Assembly: GCF_002014765.1 (NCBI RefSeq) | Contig: NZ_MUYT01000001.1 | Span: 1 to 64,000, forward strand | Direction: 5' to 3' | DNA from: Lwoffella lincolnii | GTDB taxonomy: Bacteria; Pseudomonadota; Gammaproteobacteria; Pseudomonadales; Moraxellaceae | Length of the DNA stretch: 64,000 bases | Shown: positions 1-8,120 of the stretch, piece by piece | How positions within the stretch are numbered: the stretch's first letter is position 1 | Layout of the letters: every line of letters begins with the position of its first letter | Notes under the pieces: model-generated | Database searches by the model: none | Told to the model about the DNA's origin: nothing | Seen by the model: the letters and a program-made list of their open reading frames with translations, nothing else | Translations under genes and position numbers: made by a program

Positions 1-42
1 CGTACAGTAGGTGCTGGTGTGGTATCGTCTGTTAAAGACTGA
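1..42 (+). CDS. tuf: Elongation factor Tu, C-terminal end (partial)
   Basis: The first 42 bases read RTVGAGVVSSVKD and then TGA. The RTVGAGVV run is the conserved C-terminus of EF-Tu domain 3, the GTPase that brings aminoacyl-tRNA to the ribosome. Only the last 13 residues are inside the window. A rho-independent terminator follows about 50 bases later, so this is the end of a transcription unit. Confidence 0.85.
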   Translation, partial: RTVGAGVVSSVKD

Positions 43-93
43 TTCTGATAGACTTATTTTAAGAACAGACAATTCACAAAACAAAAATTCCAC

Positions 94-126
94 AAAAAAA
101 AGAGTCACTTCGGTGGCTCTTTTTTG
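94..126 (+). terminator. Rho-independent terminator after tuf
   Basis: Stem AAGAGTCAC / GTGGCTCTT closed by a TTCG tetraloop, with a run of A before and a run of T after. It lies 52 bases past the tuf stop codon. Confidence 0.9.
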
Positions 127-223
127 TGGTTTGTTGTTTTTTAGAGATTGTTTTTTTAGATGGTGTTGAGTGTCGATGAAAAGTGATGCAAAGATAGATG
201 CAAAGATAAAAGGTGATGTAAAC

Positions 224-691
224 ATGAAACAGCAAATATCACATATGCTGACGGAGCAATCAGAATCTGATTTATCTCAAATTGCTCAGCTTGAGAAGCA
301 ACTTTTTTCTGTCGGCAGTTGGACTGATGACGTTTTACAAGAATTTTTTAGCCAAAGACACACCCATTTTTTTGTCATGCGATTGGATAATAAAATAATG
401 GGCTATTGTATGACACAAGTCATGTTCGATACGGCAGAAATTTTGCGAATTGGGGTGGGTAGGGCTCATCAAGGGCAGGGGGTGGCAAAGCAGATTTTAA
501 TGGATGTGATGACATTTTTAAGAAATATAAAAGTTGATAAACTATTATTGGAAGTGAGGAATGATAATCTGTCAGCGATTGGACTGTATCAAGGGTTTGA
601 TTTTAAACAAATTCATGTTCGTAAAAATTATTATGACAATAAAGACGGAACGTTTACTGATGCATTGATTCTACAAAAAGGGTTAGATTAA
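224..691 (+). CDS. rimI: Ribosomal protein S18 alanine N-acetyltransferase RimI
   Basis: GNAT-family acetyltransferase that would acetylate the N-terminal alanine of ribosomal protein S18 using acetyl-CoA. The acetyl-CoA loop reads GRAHQGQGVAKQIL, and the C-terminal part has the RimI-like pattern LEVRNDNLSAIGLYQGFDF followed by RKNYYDN. I chose the ATG at 224 (155 residues, close to the usual length of about 150), which has AAAGGTG upstream. The open frame extends to a GTG at 170, but that extension is a short repeat (DAKIDAKIKGD) and looks like slippage product. It converges with aat and overlaps it by 9 bases. Confidence 0.85.
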   Translation: MKQQISHMLTEQSESDLSQIAQLEKQLFSVGSWTDDVLQEFFSQRHTHFFVMRLDNKIMGYCMTQVMFDTAEILRIGVGRAHQGQGVAKQILMDVMTFLRNIKVDKLLLEVRNDNLSAIGLYQGFDFKQIHVRKNYYDNKDGTFTDALILQKGLD

Positions 692-1444
692 CCGCAAATG
701 ATGATGTTGATTGACAATTGGCTCAGCCAAAAATAACGCTTTTACCGCTATTTTGTGTTGATAGAGTGTCGACCAGTCACAGCTTGGTTGGTACACTTGT
801 TTGGGTAGGCTGGTTAAAAACGCATCACGGCTTATCACACTTGCCCCAAGGATTAGCAAATGTTCATTGGGCAGTTGACAATCTACCCAAGCAAAGTTAG
901 ACAATCTGCACAATGTCATCAAAGCAAAAAATGCCACTTTGGACGCATCGGTTACCCGATGAAACATGCTTTCGCCAAAAAATGCTTGCCCTAATTTGAT
1001 GCCGTATAATCCACCGATAAGGTTGTCGTCGTCCCAGACTTCCACACTCACCGCATCACCAAGGTGGTGTAATTGGTGATAGGCGGTTATCATCTCTTCG
1101 GTTATCCATGTGCCATCGGTACAGACACGGGCATCACCACAGCCTTGTATCACCGAAAGAAAGTCACTGTTGATGGTGATTTGCCAATCGCTTTTTTTCA
1201 GTTTGCGAGACAGGCTTTTGCTTGGCTGGTAAGTGTGTGGGTAGATGACACAGCGGGGGTTGGGGGACCACCACATGATGGGGTCGCCGTCATTAAACCA
1301 AGGGAACAGTCCGTGAGCATAAGCATATCGTAACGTTTGTGGGGATAAATCTGCCCCTATGGCAACCAAGCCATGATTGTCATCACAATGTAACGGGTTG
1401 GGAAAGTCGTATTGGCAAGAGTGGTTAATGTGTTGATGGTTCAC
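683..1444 (-). CDS. aat: Leucyl/phenylalanyl-tRNA-protein transferase
   Basis: Cytoplasmic enzyme of the N-end rule pathway. It moves Leu or Phe from its tRNA to proteins with N-terminal Arg or Lys, marking them for ClpS/ClpAP. The family signatures FPNPLHCDDNHGLVAIGADLS, GLFPWFND and MWWSPNPRCVI sit near the N-terminus, followed by WITEEMITAYHQLHHLG, SVEVWDD, GGLYGI and FFGESMFH. The length of 253 residues is normal. It is monocistronic on this strand, and a perfect 19-base palindrome lies 31-49 bases upstream of its start codon. Confidence 0.93.
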   Translation of the reverse strand: MNHQHINHSCQYDFPNPLHCDDNHGLVAIGADLSPQTLRYAYAHGLFPWFNDGDPIMWWSPNPRCVIYPHTYQPSKSLSRKLKKSDWQITINSDFLSVIQGCGDARVCTDGTWITEEMITAYHQLHHLGDAVSVEVWDDDNLIGGLYGIKLGQAFFGESMFHRVTDASKVAFFALMTLCRLSNFAWVDCQLPNEHLLILGASVISRDAFLTSLPKQVYQPSCDWSTLYQHKIAVKALFLAEPIVNQHHHLRLI

Positions 1445-1474
1445 AATTATTATCTCATTTTCAACTCTGATGAA

Positions 1475-1493
1475 GTATCATTGTCAATGATAC
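1475..1493. promoter_or_regulatory. Perfect 9+1+9 palindrome upstream of aat
   Basis: GTATCATTG-T-CAATGATAC is a perfect inverted repeat just upstream of aat, in the aat/bolA intergenic region. Its size and position fit a dimeric regulator operator. It does not match the Fur or Pho consensus well, so the regulator is unknown. Confidence 0.45.
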
Positions 1494-1703
1494 GTAACTT
1501 AACGAAAACACACAACGGTTGATGTCAAAAACGAGTTAAGCAAAATTTGAGCTTTATTTGATGTATAATGGTTTGGTGTGAAGTTGTTAGACACATAACC
1601 ACATGATATTGTTAGACCATAATATTGTTGAGCTTATCTGGTGATATGGTTGATGATTGTGTTATTGATTTGACTTTTTTGATTAGATGAGCTGTATAAA
1701 ACC

Positions 1704-2024
1704 ATGACTCCCATTCAAGATGACATATTCCACCGTTTGCAAACATTTGAGCCTGTTTATTTGCAAATTGTTAACGAAAGCATGAACCATGCTGGCTACT
1801 TTGATGGCAAAGAAAGTCATTTTAAGGTAACTTTGGTCAGTGAGGTGTTTATTGATAAACGCTTAGCCACTCGTCACCAGTTGCTATATCAAGAGCTGGC
1901 AGAGTTGTTGACATCTGGTGGTGGTACAGTACACGCACTGGCATTGCATACTTATACGCCAACTGAATGGCAGATTCTCAGCGATTCGCCCAAAAGTCCA
2001 AATTGTGCAGGTCAAAATAAGTAG
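1704..2024 (+). CDS. bolA: BolA family protein
   Basis: Small BolA-fold protein that, with monothiol glutaredoxins, handles Fe-S clusters; in some bacteria it also affects cell shape and stress response. The core reads ESMNHAGYFDGKESHFKVTLVSEVF, then HALALHTYTPTEWQ, with the conserved His-Ala-Leu-xx-His-xx-Thr pattern of the family. The length is 106 residues. A TATAAT-like hexamer lies at 1563-1568 without a clear -35 partner. It is followed 26 bases later by the SirB-like gene. Confidence 0.9.
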   Translation: MTPIQDDIFHRLQTFEPVYLQIVNESMNHAGYFDGKESHFKVTLVSEVFIDKRLATRHQLLYQELAELLTSGGGTVHALALHTYTPTEWQILSDSPKSPNCAGQNK

Positions 2025-2050
2025 TTTTTGAAATCAATCAGAGAAAAATC

Positions 2051-2431
2051 ATGAAACATCTACACATGTTGATTGCTGTGGTGATTGTCTTGCTGTTTGT
2101 TTATCAAGGCGTGATGGCATGGCAAGGACGCATGGCTCACAAACCGATTAAAATCATTACTCACATTGCTTATGGGGTGATGCTGATAACGGGGATAATT
2201 ATGCTGATGCCTCTTTTACAGTTAAATGTTCCCATGCAGTGGCTCATTGCTAAGGTGGTGGTGTTCATTGCCTTTATCAGTGCCAGCAGTAAGGCATATC
2301 GACTGGCTGGGTCATCAAATTTAACAGGGAATGACTTACGTATCAAGGTGTTGATGGGATTGTTTGTGGCATTGATTGCTCTTGTGGGGATATTTGGCTT
2401 GGCGTTTATTAAGCCGAGTAACTTTATTTGA
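2051..2431 (+). CDS. SirB2-like integral membrane protein
   Basis: A 126-residue membrane protein with about four hydrophobic segments: near residues 4-22, 38-58, 64-82 and 100-122. The pattern HKPIKIITHIAYGVMLITG resembles the SirB family, named for invasion gene regulation in Salmonella but of unknown biochemical role. It starts 26 bases after bolA with AGAGAAAA upstream and is probably co-transcribed. The stop codon lies inside the first copy of a perfect 14-base tandem duplication. Confidence 0.7.
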   Translation: MKHLHMLIAVVIVLLFVYQGVMAWQGRMAHKPIKIITHIAYGVMLITGIIMLMPLLQLNVPMQWLIAKVVVFIAFISASSKAYRLAGSSNLTGNDLRIKVLMGLFVALIALVGIFGLAFIKPSNFI

Positions 2432-2471
2432 GATTTAAGATTTGAGATTTAAGTTATTTAAGTCATTTAAG
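2426..2471. repeat. 14-bp tandem duplication across the SirB-like stop codon
   Basis: ATTTGAGATTTAAG occurs twice in tandem (2426-2439 and 2440-2453), followed by shorter TTATTTAAG and TCATTTAAG derivatives. The TGA stop codon at 2429-2431 is inside the first copy. Confidence 0.9.
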
Positions 2472-2500
2472 TGGCTTTTATCTCAATGGCTTTAAACTGA

Positions 2501-2599
2501 TTGAGCTTAGATAAGTACGATAAGGCAATTAAAGAAATGATTGACTATTCTAAAACTTTAAATCCTAATAATTTTAAAGAAAAAAGGATTGAAAAATGA
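2501..2599 (+). pseudogene. 3' remnant of a TPR-like gene
   Basis: After an in-frame TGA at 2498, 32 codons stay open and read LSLDKYDKAIKEMIDYSKTL and then NPNNFKEKRIEK before TGA. The pattern YDKAI..MI....LNPNN resembles the second half of a tetratricopeptide repeat. No start codon or upstream body remains. Its stop overlaps the next start codon as ATGA, which is how an intact operon partner would sit. I infer that a deletion removed the rest of the gene. The parent family is not identified. Confidence 0.5.
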
Positions 2600-3018
2600 A
2601 ATTTCATTATCCACTTTTGTATCAAACATCTTTTCTGAAAGCAAAAAGCAGAGAAGAAATTCGTCAATTCTTGACTGAATATAGAGAGATTAAAAAAAAT
2701 ATATTTTCAGAAAACACCATGGATTTTTCATGGGGTGATGGTGTGGGTATTTTTTATTACCCTAATAATCAAGTAAAAGAAATTGAAATTTACTCGCCAA
2801 ATTCAGCTTTTTATATGCAAGGTGTTGATATTTTTTCTGTTAACTTGAAAAAATTGAAAGATATTTTACATGGCATCAACAAAAAATACAAAATTGATGA
2901 TGATGGTCTATGTATTGATGATGGTGTGCTAATTTTTTATATGCCTGACTACCCTAAAAGTGGTGATTTATCAAATATTGAAAGCGTTTTAATTAGAGAA
3001 CATTGTAACAGTACTTGA
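2596..3018 (+). CDS. Hypothetical protein, possible orphan immunity-type gene
   Basis: A 140-residue soluble protein with no signal peptide or membrane segment. It is rich in Lys, Ile, Asn and aromatic residues and visibly more AT-rich than its neighbours. Readable segments include DFSWGDGVGIFYYPNNQVKE, IEIYSPNSAFYMQGVDIF and the acidic run KIDDDGLCIDDG. The start codon overlaps the stop of the TPR-like remnant. I do not recognise the family. Size, composition and the broken partner suggest an immunity protein of a toxin system, but this is inference. A terminator follows it. Confidence 0.55.
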   Translation: MKFHYPLLYQTSFLKAKSREEIRQFLTEYREIKKNIFSENTMDFSWGDGVGIFYYPNNQVKEIEIYSPNSAFYMQGVDIFSVNLKKLKDILHGINKKYKIDDDGLCIDDGVLIFYMPDYPKSGDLSNIESVLIREHCNST

Positions 3019-3040
3019 TGGTAAGCAAACATGTGCTTAT

Positions 3041-3072
3041 AAAAAAGTGCCTAATTTAAGGCACTTTTTTTT
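3041..3072. terminator. Bidirectional terminator between the orphan gene and hpf
   Basis: Stem AAAAAAGTGCCT / AGGCACTTTTTT with loop AATTTA, flanked by A and T runs, so it can serve both the rightward gene and hpf. Confidence 0.85.
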
Positions 3073-3101
3073 GTTTTATTTTTTGTTTGTCTTAGTAAGA
3101 T

Positions 3102-3491
3102 TTAAACAGCAACCACTGCTTTATCAATCACTGTTTCATCAGTCGATTGCCACAAATGGTGTTTTTGGTTGCGGTGTTTATGGTTGATGCGAGTTTTGTA
3201 TTTGCGAATTTGCCTATCTAACTTATCTGCCATTTGGTTGATGGCTTGATACATGTCATCATCATGGCTACTGACAAACATCTCTTTGCCTGATACTCGC
3301 AAGATGGCTTCTGCTTTATAACAGTTGTGTCCTTGATGGGTGCTGTCACTGTGATGGTTATCAAGCGATAAAATCACGTTGATGCTTTGAATTTGGTCAA
3401 AATGACGTTCAACTTTTGACAGTTTGTTGATGACCGCTTCTTTCATGGCATCGGTGATGGTGAGATGATGGCTGTTAATGATGATATTCAT
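3102..3491 (-). CDS. hpf: Ribosome hibernation-promoting factor (HPF/YfiA family)
   Basis: Binds the 30S decoding region in stationary phase and helps form inactive ribosome dimers. The family pattern is MNIIINSHHLTITDAMKEAV near the start, KVERHFDQIQSINVIL in the middle, and FVSSHDDDMYQAINQMADKL with DRQIRKYKTRI near the end. I chose the ATG at 3491 because AGAAGGA sits at normal spacing; the open frame runs 8 codons further. The protein is 129 residues, so a longer version than E. coli HPF but without the second domain of the long type. A 20-base imperfect direct repeat lies upstream near 3527-3566. Confidence 0.85.
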   Translation of the reverse strand: MNIIINSHHLTITDAMKEAVINKLSKVERHFDQIQSINVILSLDNHHSDSTHQGHNCYKAEAILRVSGKEMFVSSHDDDMYQAINQMADKLDRQIRKYKTRINHKHRNQKHHLWQSTDETVIDKAVVAV

Positions 3492-3697
3492 GGTAAATTC
3501 CTTCTTAACAAACAATGCCTACCAATCTGTGTGTCATGTAATCACGATGTGTGTCATGCAATGACATTTAGGCAGGCAAGAGACAGATGTGATACCCAGT
3601 GATTATCACGCTTATCACGGTGGTCATCACGTCTTTAATTTGTCATAAAATACCGATGCTAGCAACCCATAAATTGGTTTATTTTTGTAAATATTTA

Positions 3698-3725
3698 TTG
3701 CGGTGGTTTTTTATTTGGGTATAAT
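3698..3725 (+). promoter_or_regulatory. Possible sigma70 promoter for copA
   Basis: TTGCGG, a 16-base spacer and TATAAT, ending 68 bases before the copA start. I do not see an obvious CueR-type operator in the spacer. Confidence 0.35.
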
Positions 3726-3793
3726 TCAAATCTTTTATTTTTTGATTGTGTCCTTTTCTTTATATTCTTTATCATTTTATTGTTTGATTGACC

Positions 3794-6112
3794 ATGCCTA
3801 TTTACTCAAGTTCTTCTTCAAGTTCTGATTATCACCACGTCACTGATGACAGTGCTGATTCTAGCAACCCTAATGAGCGTCCTAATGAACAGTTGCGTTC
3901 ACAATTTGTCGTGCAGGGCATGAGATGTCAAAACTGTGCCATTCGTATTGAAAAATCATTGAATAAAAAACCAATGGTTAAACAAGCATCGGTTAATTTT
4001 GCCAGTGAAATGGTAACGGTTGAACATACTGACCCACAGCTGACAGATGAACACATCATTGATTGGATACATGCCATTGGCTATGAAGCCAGAGCTTATC
4101 GATTGGACCATCAATTGGACCATCGATTGGACAGGGCGTCAGATGTTGATGAGGCAGATGGCATAAAAAATGAGTTGCCGTGGCGGTTAATCTTGTTGCT
4201 GATGTGTTTGTTGCCGTTTTTGTGGGGCATGTTGGGAATGTTATTGGCTCAAGGCATGAGCTGGATGCCGCCACTTTGGATACAGTTTGTCTTGGCAAGT
4301 TTTGTGCAGTTTGTGTTGGCTGTTCCGTTTTATAAAAGTGCGTGGAGTTCTATTAAAGAGAACATGGCAAATATGGACGTGCTGGTGGTGGTTGGTACGT
4401 TGGCAATTTGGGGCTATTCTACGGTGGTGTGGCTGGCACAGCTTGGGGTGATGAATGTCGGCTCTGTGATGGGTGGGCATGTGTATTTTGAAGCTGGGGT
4501 GATGGTGATTGCATTTGTGCGATTGGGCAAATATCTTGAGAATCGTACTAAATCACATACCTTAAACAGCATCAATTTGTTATTGTCTTTAACGCCAACT
4601 GTGGTTGAGCGTCGCTCTGATATGGGTGATTTTCATGAAGTGGCATTGAGTGATGTGCAGGTTGGTGATGTTTTGCGTGCCAAGCAAAGCAGTCGCATTG
4701 CAGCAGATGGTAAGGTCATTGAAGGCAATGGTTATTGTGATGAAAGTCACCTAACGGGTGAATCTAGGCAACTGAACAAGCAATGTGGTGATGATGTGTT
4801 GGCAGGGGCGTTGGTGGTTAATGGCAGTTTTTTGTATAAAGTGATGTCATTAGGCTCACAGACGCAACTTGGCGATATGATACAAGCCTTAAGTGAAGCC
4901 CAAGGCTCAAAAGCTCCCATGGCACGTATGGCGGACAAAGTGGCAGCGGTGTTTGTGCCTATGGTGATATTGATTGCCCTTGTAACTGCCGTGGTAACTT
5001 ATCATTTTACCCAGTCGATTGAGACCAGTTTGTTACACAGTGTGTCGGTGTTGGTCATTGCTTGCCCTTGTGCGTTGGGACTTGCCACGCCTGCCGCCAT
5101 CATGGCAGGCATGGGACTGGCGGCCAAATATGGCGTGTGGTTTAAAGATGCCAAGAGTTTAGAGCAGGCAGGCAATATCAATGTGGTGGTGATGGACAAA
5201 ACGGGCACACTCACTGTTGGTAAGCCCAAAGTAGTGGATAAGATGTTGGTCAGTCATCAGATTGAGTTTAAAGACGTGTTACAACTGGTTGCCAGCCTTG
5301 AAGCACATACCAGCCACCCACTTGCTGTGCCACTGTTGGCGTTGGCGAAGCAATACAAGTTGCCTTTATTACCTGTGCATCAGGTGCAAGTGGTGGCAGG
5401 GCAAGGCATCATGGGGGTGATTGATGGGATAGGGCTGATTAAGGTGGGCAGTCCTGAATTGACAGGATTTGAATTTCCCAAACAGATGCCAAAAGTTTGG
5501 CAGTTAGCCAGTGTGGTTACGGTCAGTGCTGACGCTTATCCATTAGCAGCATTTGCTTTGGCAGATAAGCTAAAATCAGACGCTGCTGCCACGGTTAAAG
5601 CACTACAACACGCCAACATTGAAGTGGTGATGATGAGTGGTGATGGCAAATCGGTGGTCAGTCATATGGCAGATGAATTGGGTATTTTGCAAGCCTATGC
5701 ACAGATGAACCCACGCCAAAAAGCAGAAAAAATCGCCAACATGCAAACTCAAGGGCAAAAGATTACCATGGTGGGTGATGGGGTCAATGATGCTGCCGCC
5801 ATGACTCAAGCAGATGCCAGTTTTGCCATGGCAAAAGCCACCGACATTGCACAACACAGTGCGTCTGCAAAACTGGTGGGTGAGTCGCTCCAGCATGTGT
5901 TTCATGCTCAACAAATAGCCAAGCAAACGCTGACCAACATCAAACAAAATCTGTTTTTTGCGTTTATTTATAATGTGATTGGCATACCATTGGCTGCATT
6001 TGGTTTTTTAAATCCCATGATTGCCGCTGCTGCCATGGCATTAAGTTCCATCTCGGTGTTGCTGAATGCGTTACGGCTCACGTACTACCAACCAACAGAT
6101 GTTAAGGACTGA
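3794..6112 (+). CDS. copA: Copper-exporting P1B-type ATPase
   Basis: Inner-membrane pump that uses ATP to move Cu(I) out of the cytoplasm. It has one N-terminal heavy-metal-binding domain with a CxxC (MRCQNC, cysteines 45 and 48), several membrane helices, the intramembrane CPC motif (424-426), phosphorylation motif DKTGT (Asp468), the SHP motif and the hinge GDGVND. The length of 772 residues is normal. I use the ATG at 3794; an in-frame TTG lies 6 bases upstream and no clear ribosome binding site is visible. The linker after the metal-binding domain carries an in-frame repeat (LDHQLDHRLD). The 3' end is a 13-base tandem duplication across the stop codon. Confidence 0.93.
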   Translation: MPIYSSSSSSSDYHHVTDDSADSSNPNERPNEQLRSQFVVQGMRCQNCAIRIEKSLNKKPMVKQASVNFASEMVTVEHTDPQLTDEHIIDWIHAIGYEARAYRLDHQLDHRLDRASDVDEADGIKNELPWRLILLLMCLLPFLWGMLGMLLAQGMSWMPPLWIQFVLASFVQFVLAVPFYKSAWSSIKENMANMDVLVVVGTLAIWGYSTVVWLAQLGVMNVGSVMGGHVYFEAGVMVIAFVRLGKYLENRTKSHTLNSINLLLSLTPTVVERRSDMGDFHEVALSDVQVGDVLRAKQSSRIAADGKVIEGNGYCDESHLTGESRQLNKQCGDDVLAGALVVNGSFLYKVMSLGSQTQLGDMIQALSEAQGSKAPMARMADKVAAVFVPMVILIALVTAVVTYHFTQSIETSLLHSVSVLVIACPCALGLATPAAIMAGMGLAAKYGVWFKDAKSLEQAGNINVVVMDKTGTLTVGKPKVVDKMLVSHQIEFKDVLQLVASLEAHTSHPLAVPLLALAKQYKLPLLPVHQVQVVAGQGIMGVIDGIGLIKVGSPELTGFEFPKQMPKVWQLASVVTVSADAYPLAAFALADKLKSDAAATVKALQHANIEVVMMSGDGKSVVSHMADELGILQAYAQMNPRQKAEKIANMQTQGQKITMVGDGVNDAAAMTQADASFAMAKATDIAQHSASAKLVGESLQHVFHAQQIAKQTLTNIKQNLFFAFIYNVIGIPLAAFGFLNPMIAAAAMALSSISVLLNALRLTYYQPTDVKD

Positions 6113-6123
6113 TGTTAAGAGTT
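6098..6123. repeat. 13-bp tandem duplication across the copA stop codon
   Basis: GATGTTAAGGACT (6098-6110) is followed by GATGTTAAGAGTT (6111-6123). The TGA stop at 6110-6112 straddles the junction. Confidence 0.8.
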
Positions 6124-6287
6124 AAGAGAGATAAAGGGCTAAATTTTAATCATCTGTTTGGCATGAATATGGTATGATGTTGGCAGTCAAGCTTGGATAT
6201 GTCAATCGAGCTTATTCATTTATCAAGTTATCATTGGTCATTGACTTTATTTATTTTAATTTTGCCATCATCTTGTGAGATTTTGCC

Positions 6288-7604
6288 ATGTATGCTGAAG
6301 AAGCCAAACATACTTATGAAATTCAAGACATTCGAGCTCGTGAAATTTTAGACTCACGGGGTAACCCCACCATCGAAGCCGATGTCATTTTGGCAGATGG
6401 GACGTGCGGACGGGCATCAGCCCCCAGTGGGGCATCAACAGGCTCAAGAGAAGCACTGGAATTAAGAGATGGCGACAGCAAACGTTATATGGGCAAAGGG
6501 GTAAAAAAAGCCGTTAGTAACGTCAATAGTCAAATTCGTGCAGCTTTATTAGATGTCAATGTCCATGAACAACAACGCATTGATGATATTATGATTGAGC
6601 TGGACGGTACAGACAACAAAGCCAACCTTGGGGCAAATGCCATGTTGGCAGTTTCACTGGCGGTTGCCAAAGCTGCCGCCAAATCACACAAACTGCCATT
6701 GCACCAATATATTGCCAATTTACGTGGTCAAACTGCCTTAACCATGCCAGTGCCGATGATGAATATTTTAAATGGGGGGGCTCATGCTGACAACACGGTT
6801 GACATTCAAGAATTTATGATTGAGCCTGTTGGCTTTACCAGCTTTTCTGAAGCATTGCGAGCAGGGACAGAAATTTTTCATAGCTTAAAGTCGGTGCTAA
6901 AAGGGCAAGGGCTAAACACCGCTGTTGGCGACGAAGGGGGGTTTGCTCCTAATTTGCGTAGCAATGAAGAAGCCATTACCGTCATTATGCAGGCGATAGA
7001 GCAGGCAGGCTATAGAACAGGCAAAGACATTCATCTGGCGTTAGATTGTGCTGCCAGCGAATTTTATCAACATGGGCAGTATGTATTGGCAGGTGAAAAT
7101 AACAAAAGTTTTGACAGTCAAGGATTTGTTGATTATTTAACCAGTCTTGTCAGACAATATCCCATCATTTCTATCGAAGATGGCTTAGATGAATCAGATT
7201 GGGACGGTTGGCGTTATCTAACCCAGAAGCTGGGAGATAAAATACAATTGGTTGGTGATGATTTGTTTGTAACCAATCCTGCCATTTTACAGCAGGGCAT
7301 TGATAAGCAAATTGGTAATGCCATTTTGATTAAATTTAATCAAATCGGAACTTTATCTGAAACGTTAGATGCCATTTATTTGGCAAAAGAGCATGGCTAT
7401 GCGACCGTCATTTCACACCGCTCAGGTGAGACTGCTGACAGCACCATCGCTGATTTGGCAGTGGGTACTGCTGCTGGACAAATCAAAACAGGGTCATTGT
7501 GTCGTTCAGATAGGGTTGCTAAGTATAATCAGCTGTTGCGAATTGAACAGCAAGTGCGAGCAAGCTATCGTGGGTCTCAAGAGTTTATTGGATTGCGTGG
7601 TTAA
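6288..7604 (+). CDS. eno: Enolase
   Basis: Glycolytic enzyme converting 2-phosphoglycerate to phosphoenolpyruvate; in many gammaproteobacteria it is also part of the RNA degradosome. Signatures in order are REILDSRGNPT, SGASTGSREA, GANAMLAVSLA, MPVPMMNILNGGAHADN, GDEGGFAPN, SIEDGLDESDWDGW, VGDDLFVTN and SHRSGETADSTIADLAVG. The length of 438 residues is normal with a short N-terminal extension. It begins an apparent eno-ftsB-ispD-rpe order, as in many relatives (eno-ftsB-ispD). Confidence 0.97.
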   Translation: MYAEEAKHTYEIQDIRAREILDSRGNPTIEADVILADGTCGRASAPSGASTGSREALELRDGDSKRYMGKGVKKAVSNVNSQIRAALLDVNVHEQQRIDDIMIELDGTDNKANLGANAMLAVSLAVAKAAAKSHKLPLHQYIANLRGQTALTMPVPMMNILNGGAHADNTVDIQEFMIEPVGFTSFSEALRAGTEIFHSLKSVLKGQGLNTAVGDEGGFAPNLRSNEEAITVIMQAIEQAGYRTGKDIHLALDCAASEFYQHGQYVLAGENNKSFDSQGFVDYLTSLVRQYPIISIEDGLDESDWDGWRYLTQKLGDKIQLVGDDLFVTNPAILQQGIDKQIGNAILIKFNQIGTLSETLDAIYLAKEHGYATVISHRSGETADSTIADLAVGTAAGQIKTGSLCRSDRVAKYNQLLRIEQQVRASYRGSQEFIGLRG

Positions 7605-7672
7605 TGTTGCTCTGAGTTAAAAAAAGTTAAGCTAAGAAAAAAGTGAAGAAAATACGGTTTTGGTTGTGATTG

Positions 7673-8050
7673 ATGAAGTATTTAGTTCAGTTGTTGTTAT
7701 TGCTGGTGGCGGTGGTGGTGCTTGCGTCATTGCAATACCAATATTGGTTTGGTGGTAGAGGGTATGATGCACGCAATGCCTTACAACAACAAATCAAGGA
7801 AAAAGAAACCCTAATCGAAGAGCAACACGCTAAGAATCGCATCTTAGTTGCTGATGTCAAAGACCTAAAAACAAGATTAGAAGCAGTAGAAGAACATGCA
7901 CGTTTGGACTTAGGATTAATCAAACCATACGAGACCTTTGTGCAGTTTTCCACCGCCGATGTGCCAGTAACCAACCCCAACCATGACGTATTAAAAACTC
8001 AGCCCCCCATTGAAGATGCGATTGAGCCAATTCCTGAAGGGATAAATTGA
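7673..8050 (+). CDS. ftsB: Cell division protein FtsB
   Basis: Bitopic divisome protein that forms a complex with FtsL and FtsQ. It has a single N-terminal membrane segment (about residues 2-22, MKYLVQLLLLLVAVVVLASL), then a coiled coil (ALQQQIKEKETLIEEQHAKN) and the family pattern EEHARLDLGLIKPYETFVQF. It is 125 residues. The ATG at 7673 is preferred over a TTG one codon upstream. Its position between eno and ispD is conserved in gammaproteobacteria and supports the call. Confidence 0.92.
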   Translation: MKYLVQLLLLLVAVVVLASLQYQYWFGGRGYDARNALQQQIKEKETLIEEQHAKNRILVADVKDLKTRLEAVEEHARLDLGLIKPYETFVQFSTADVPVTNPNHDVLKTQPPIEDAIEPIPEGIN

Positions 8051-8120
8051 TGATGGAGATGATAGATACATTGACAATGGACACATTGATAATGGATAAG
8101 TTAATTCCGTCGAGGACATA

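Noticed and set aside
5603..5947. 114-codon minus-strand frame inside copA
   Set aside because: It is antisense to conserved ATPase motifs and has no start context; a shadow frame.
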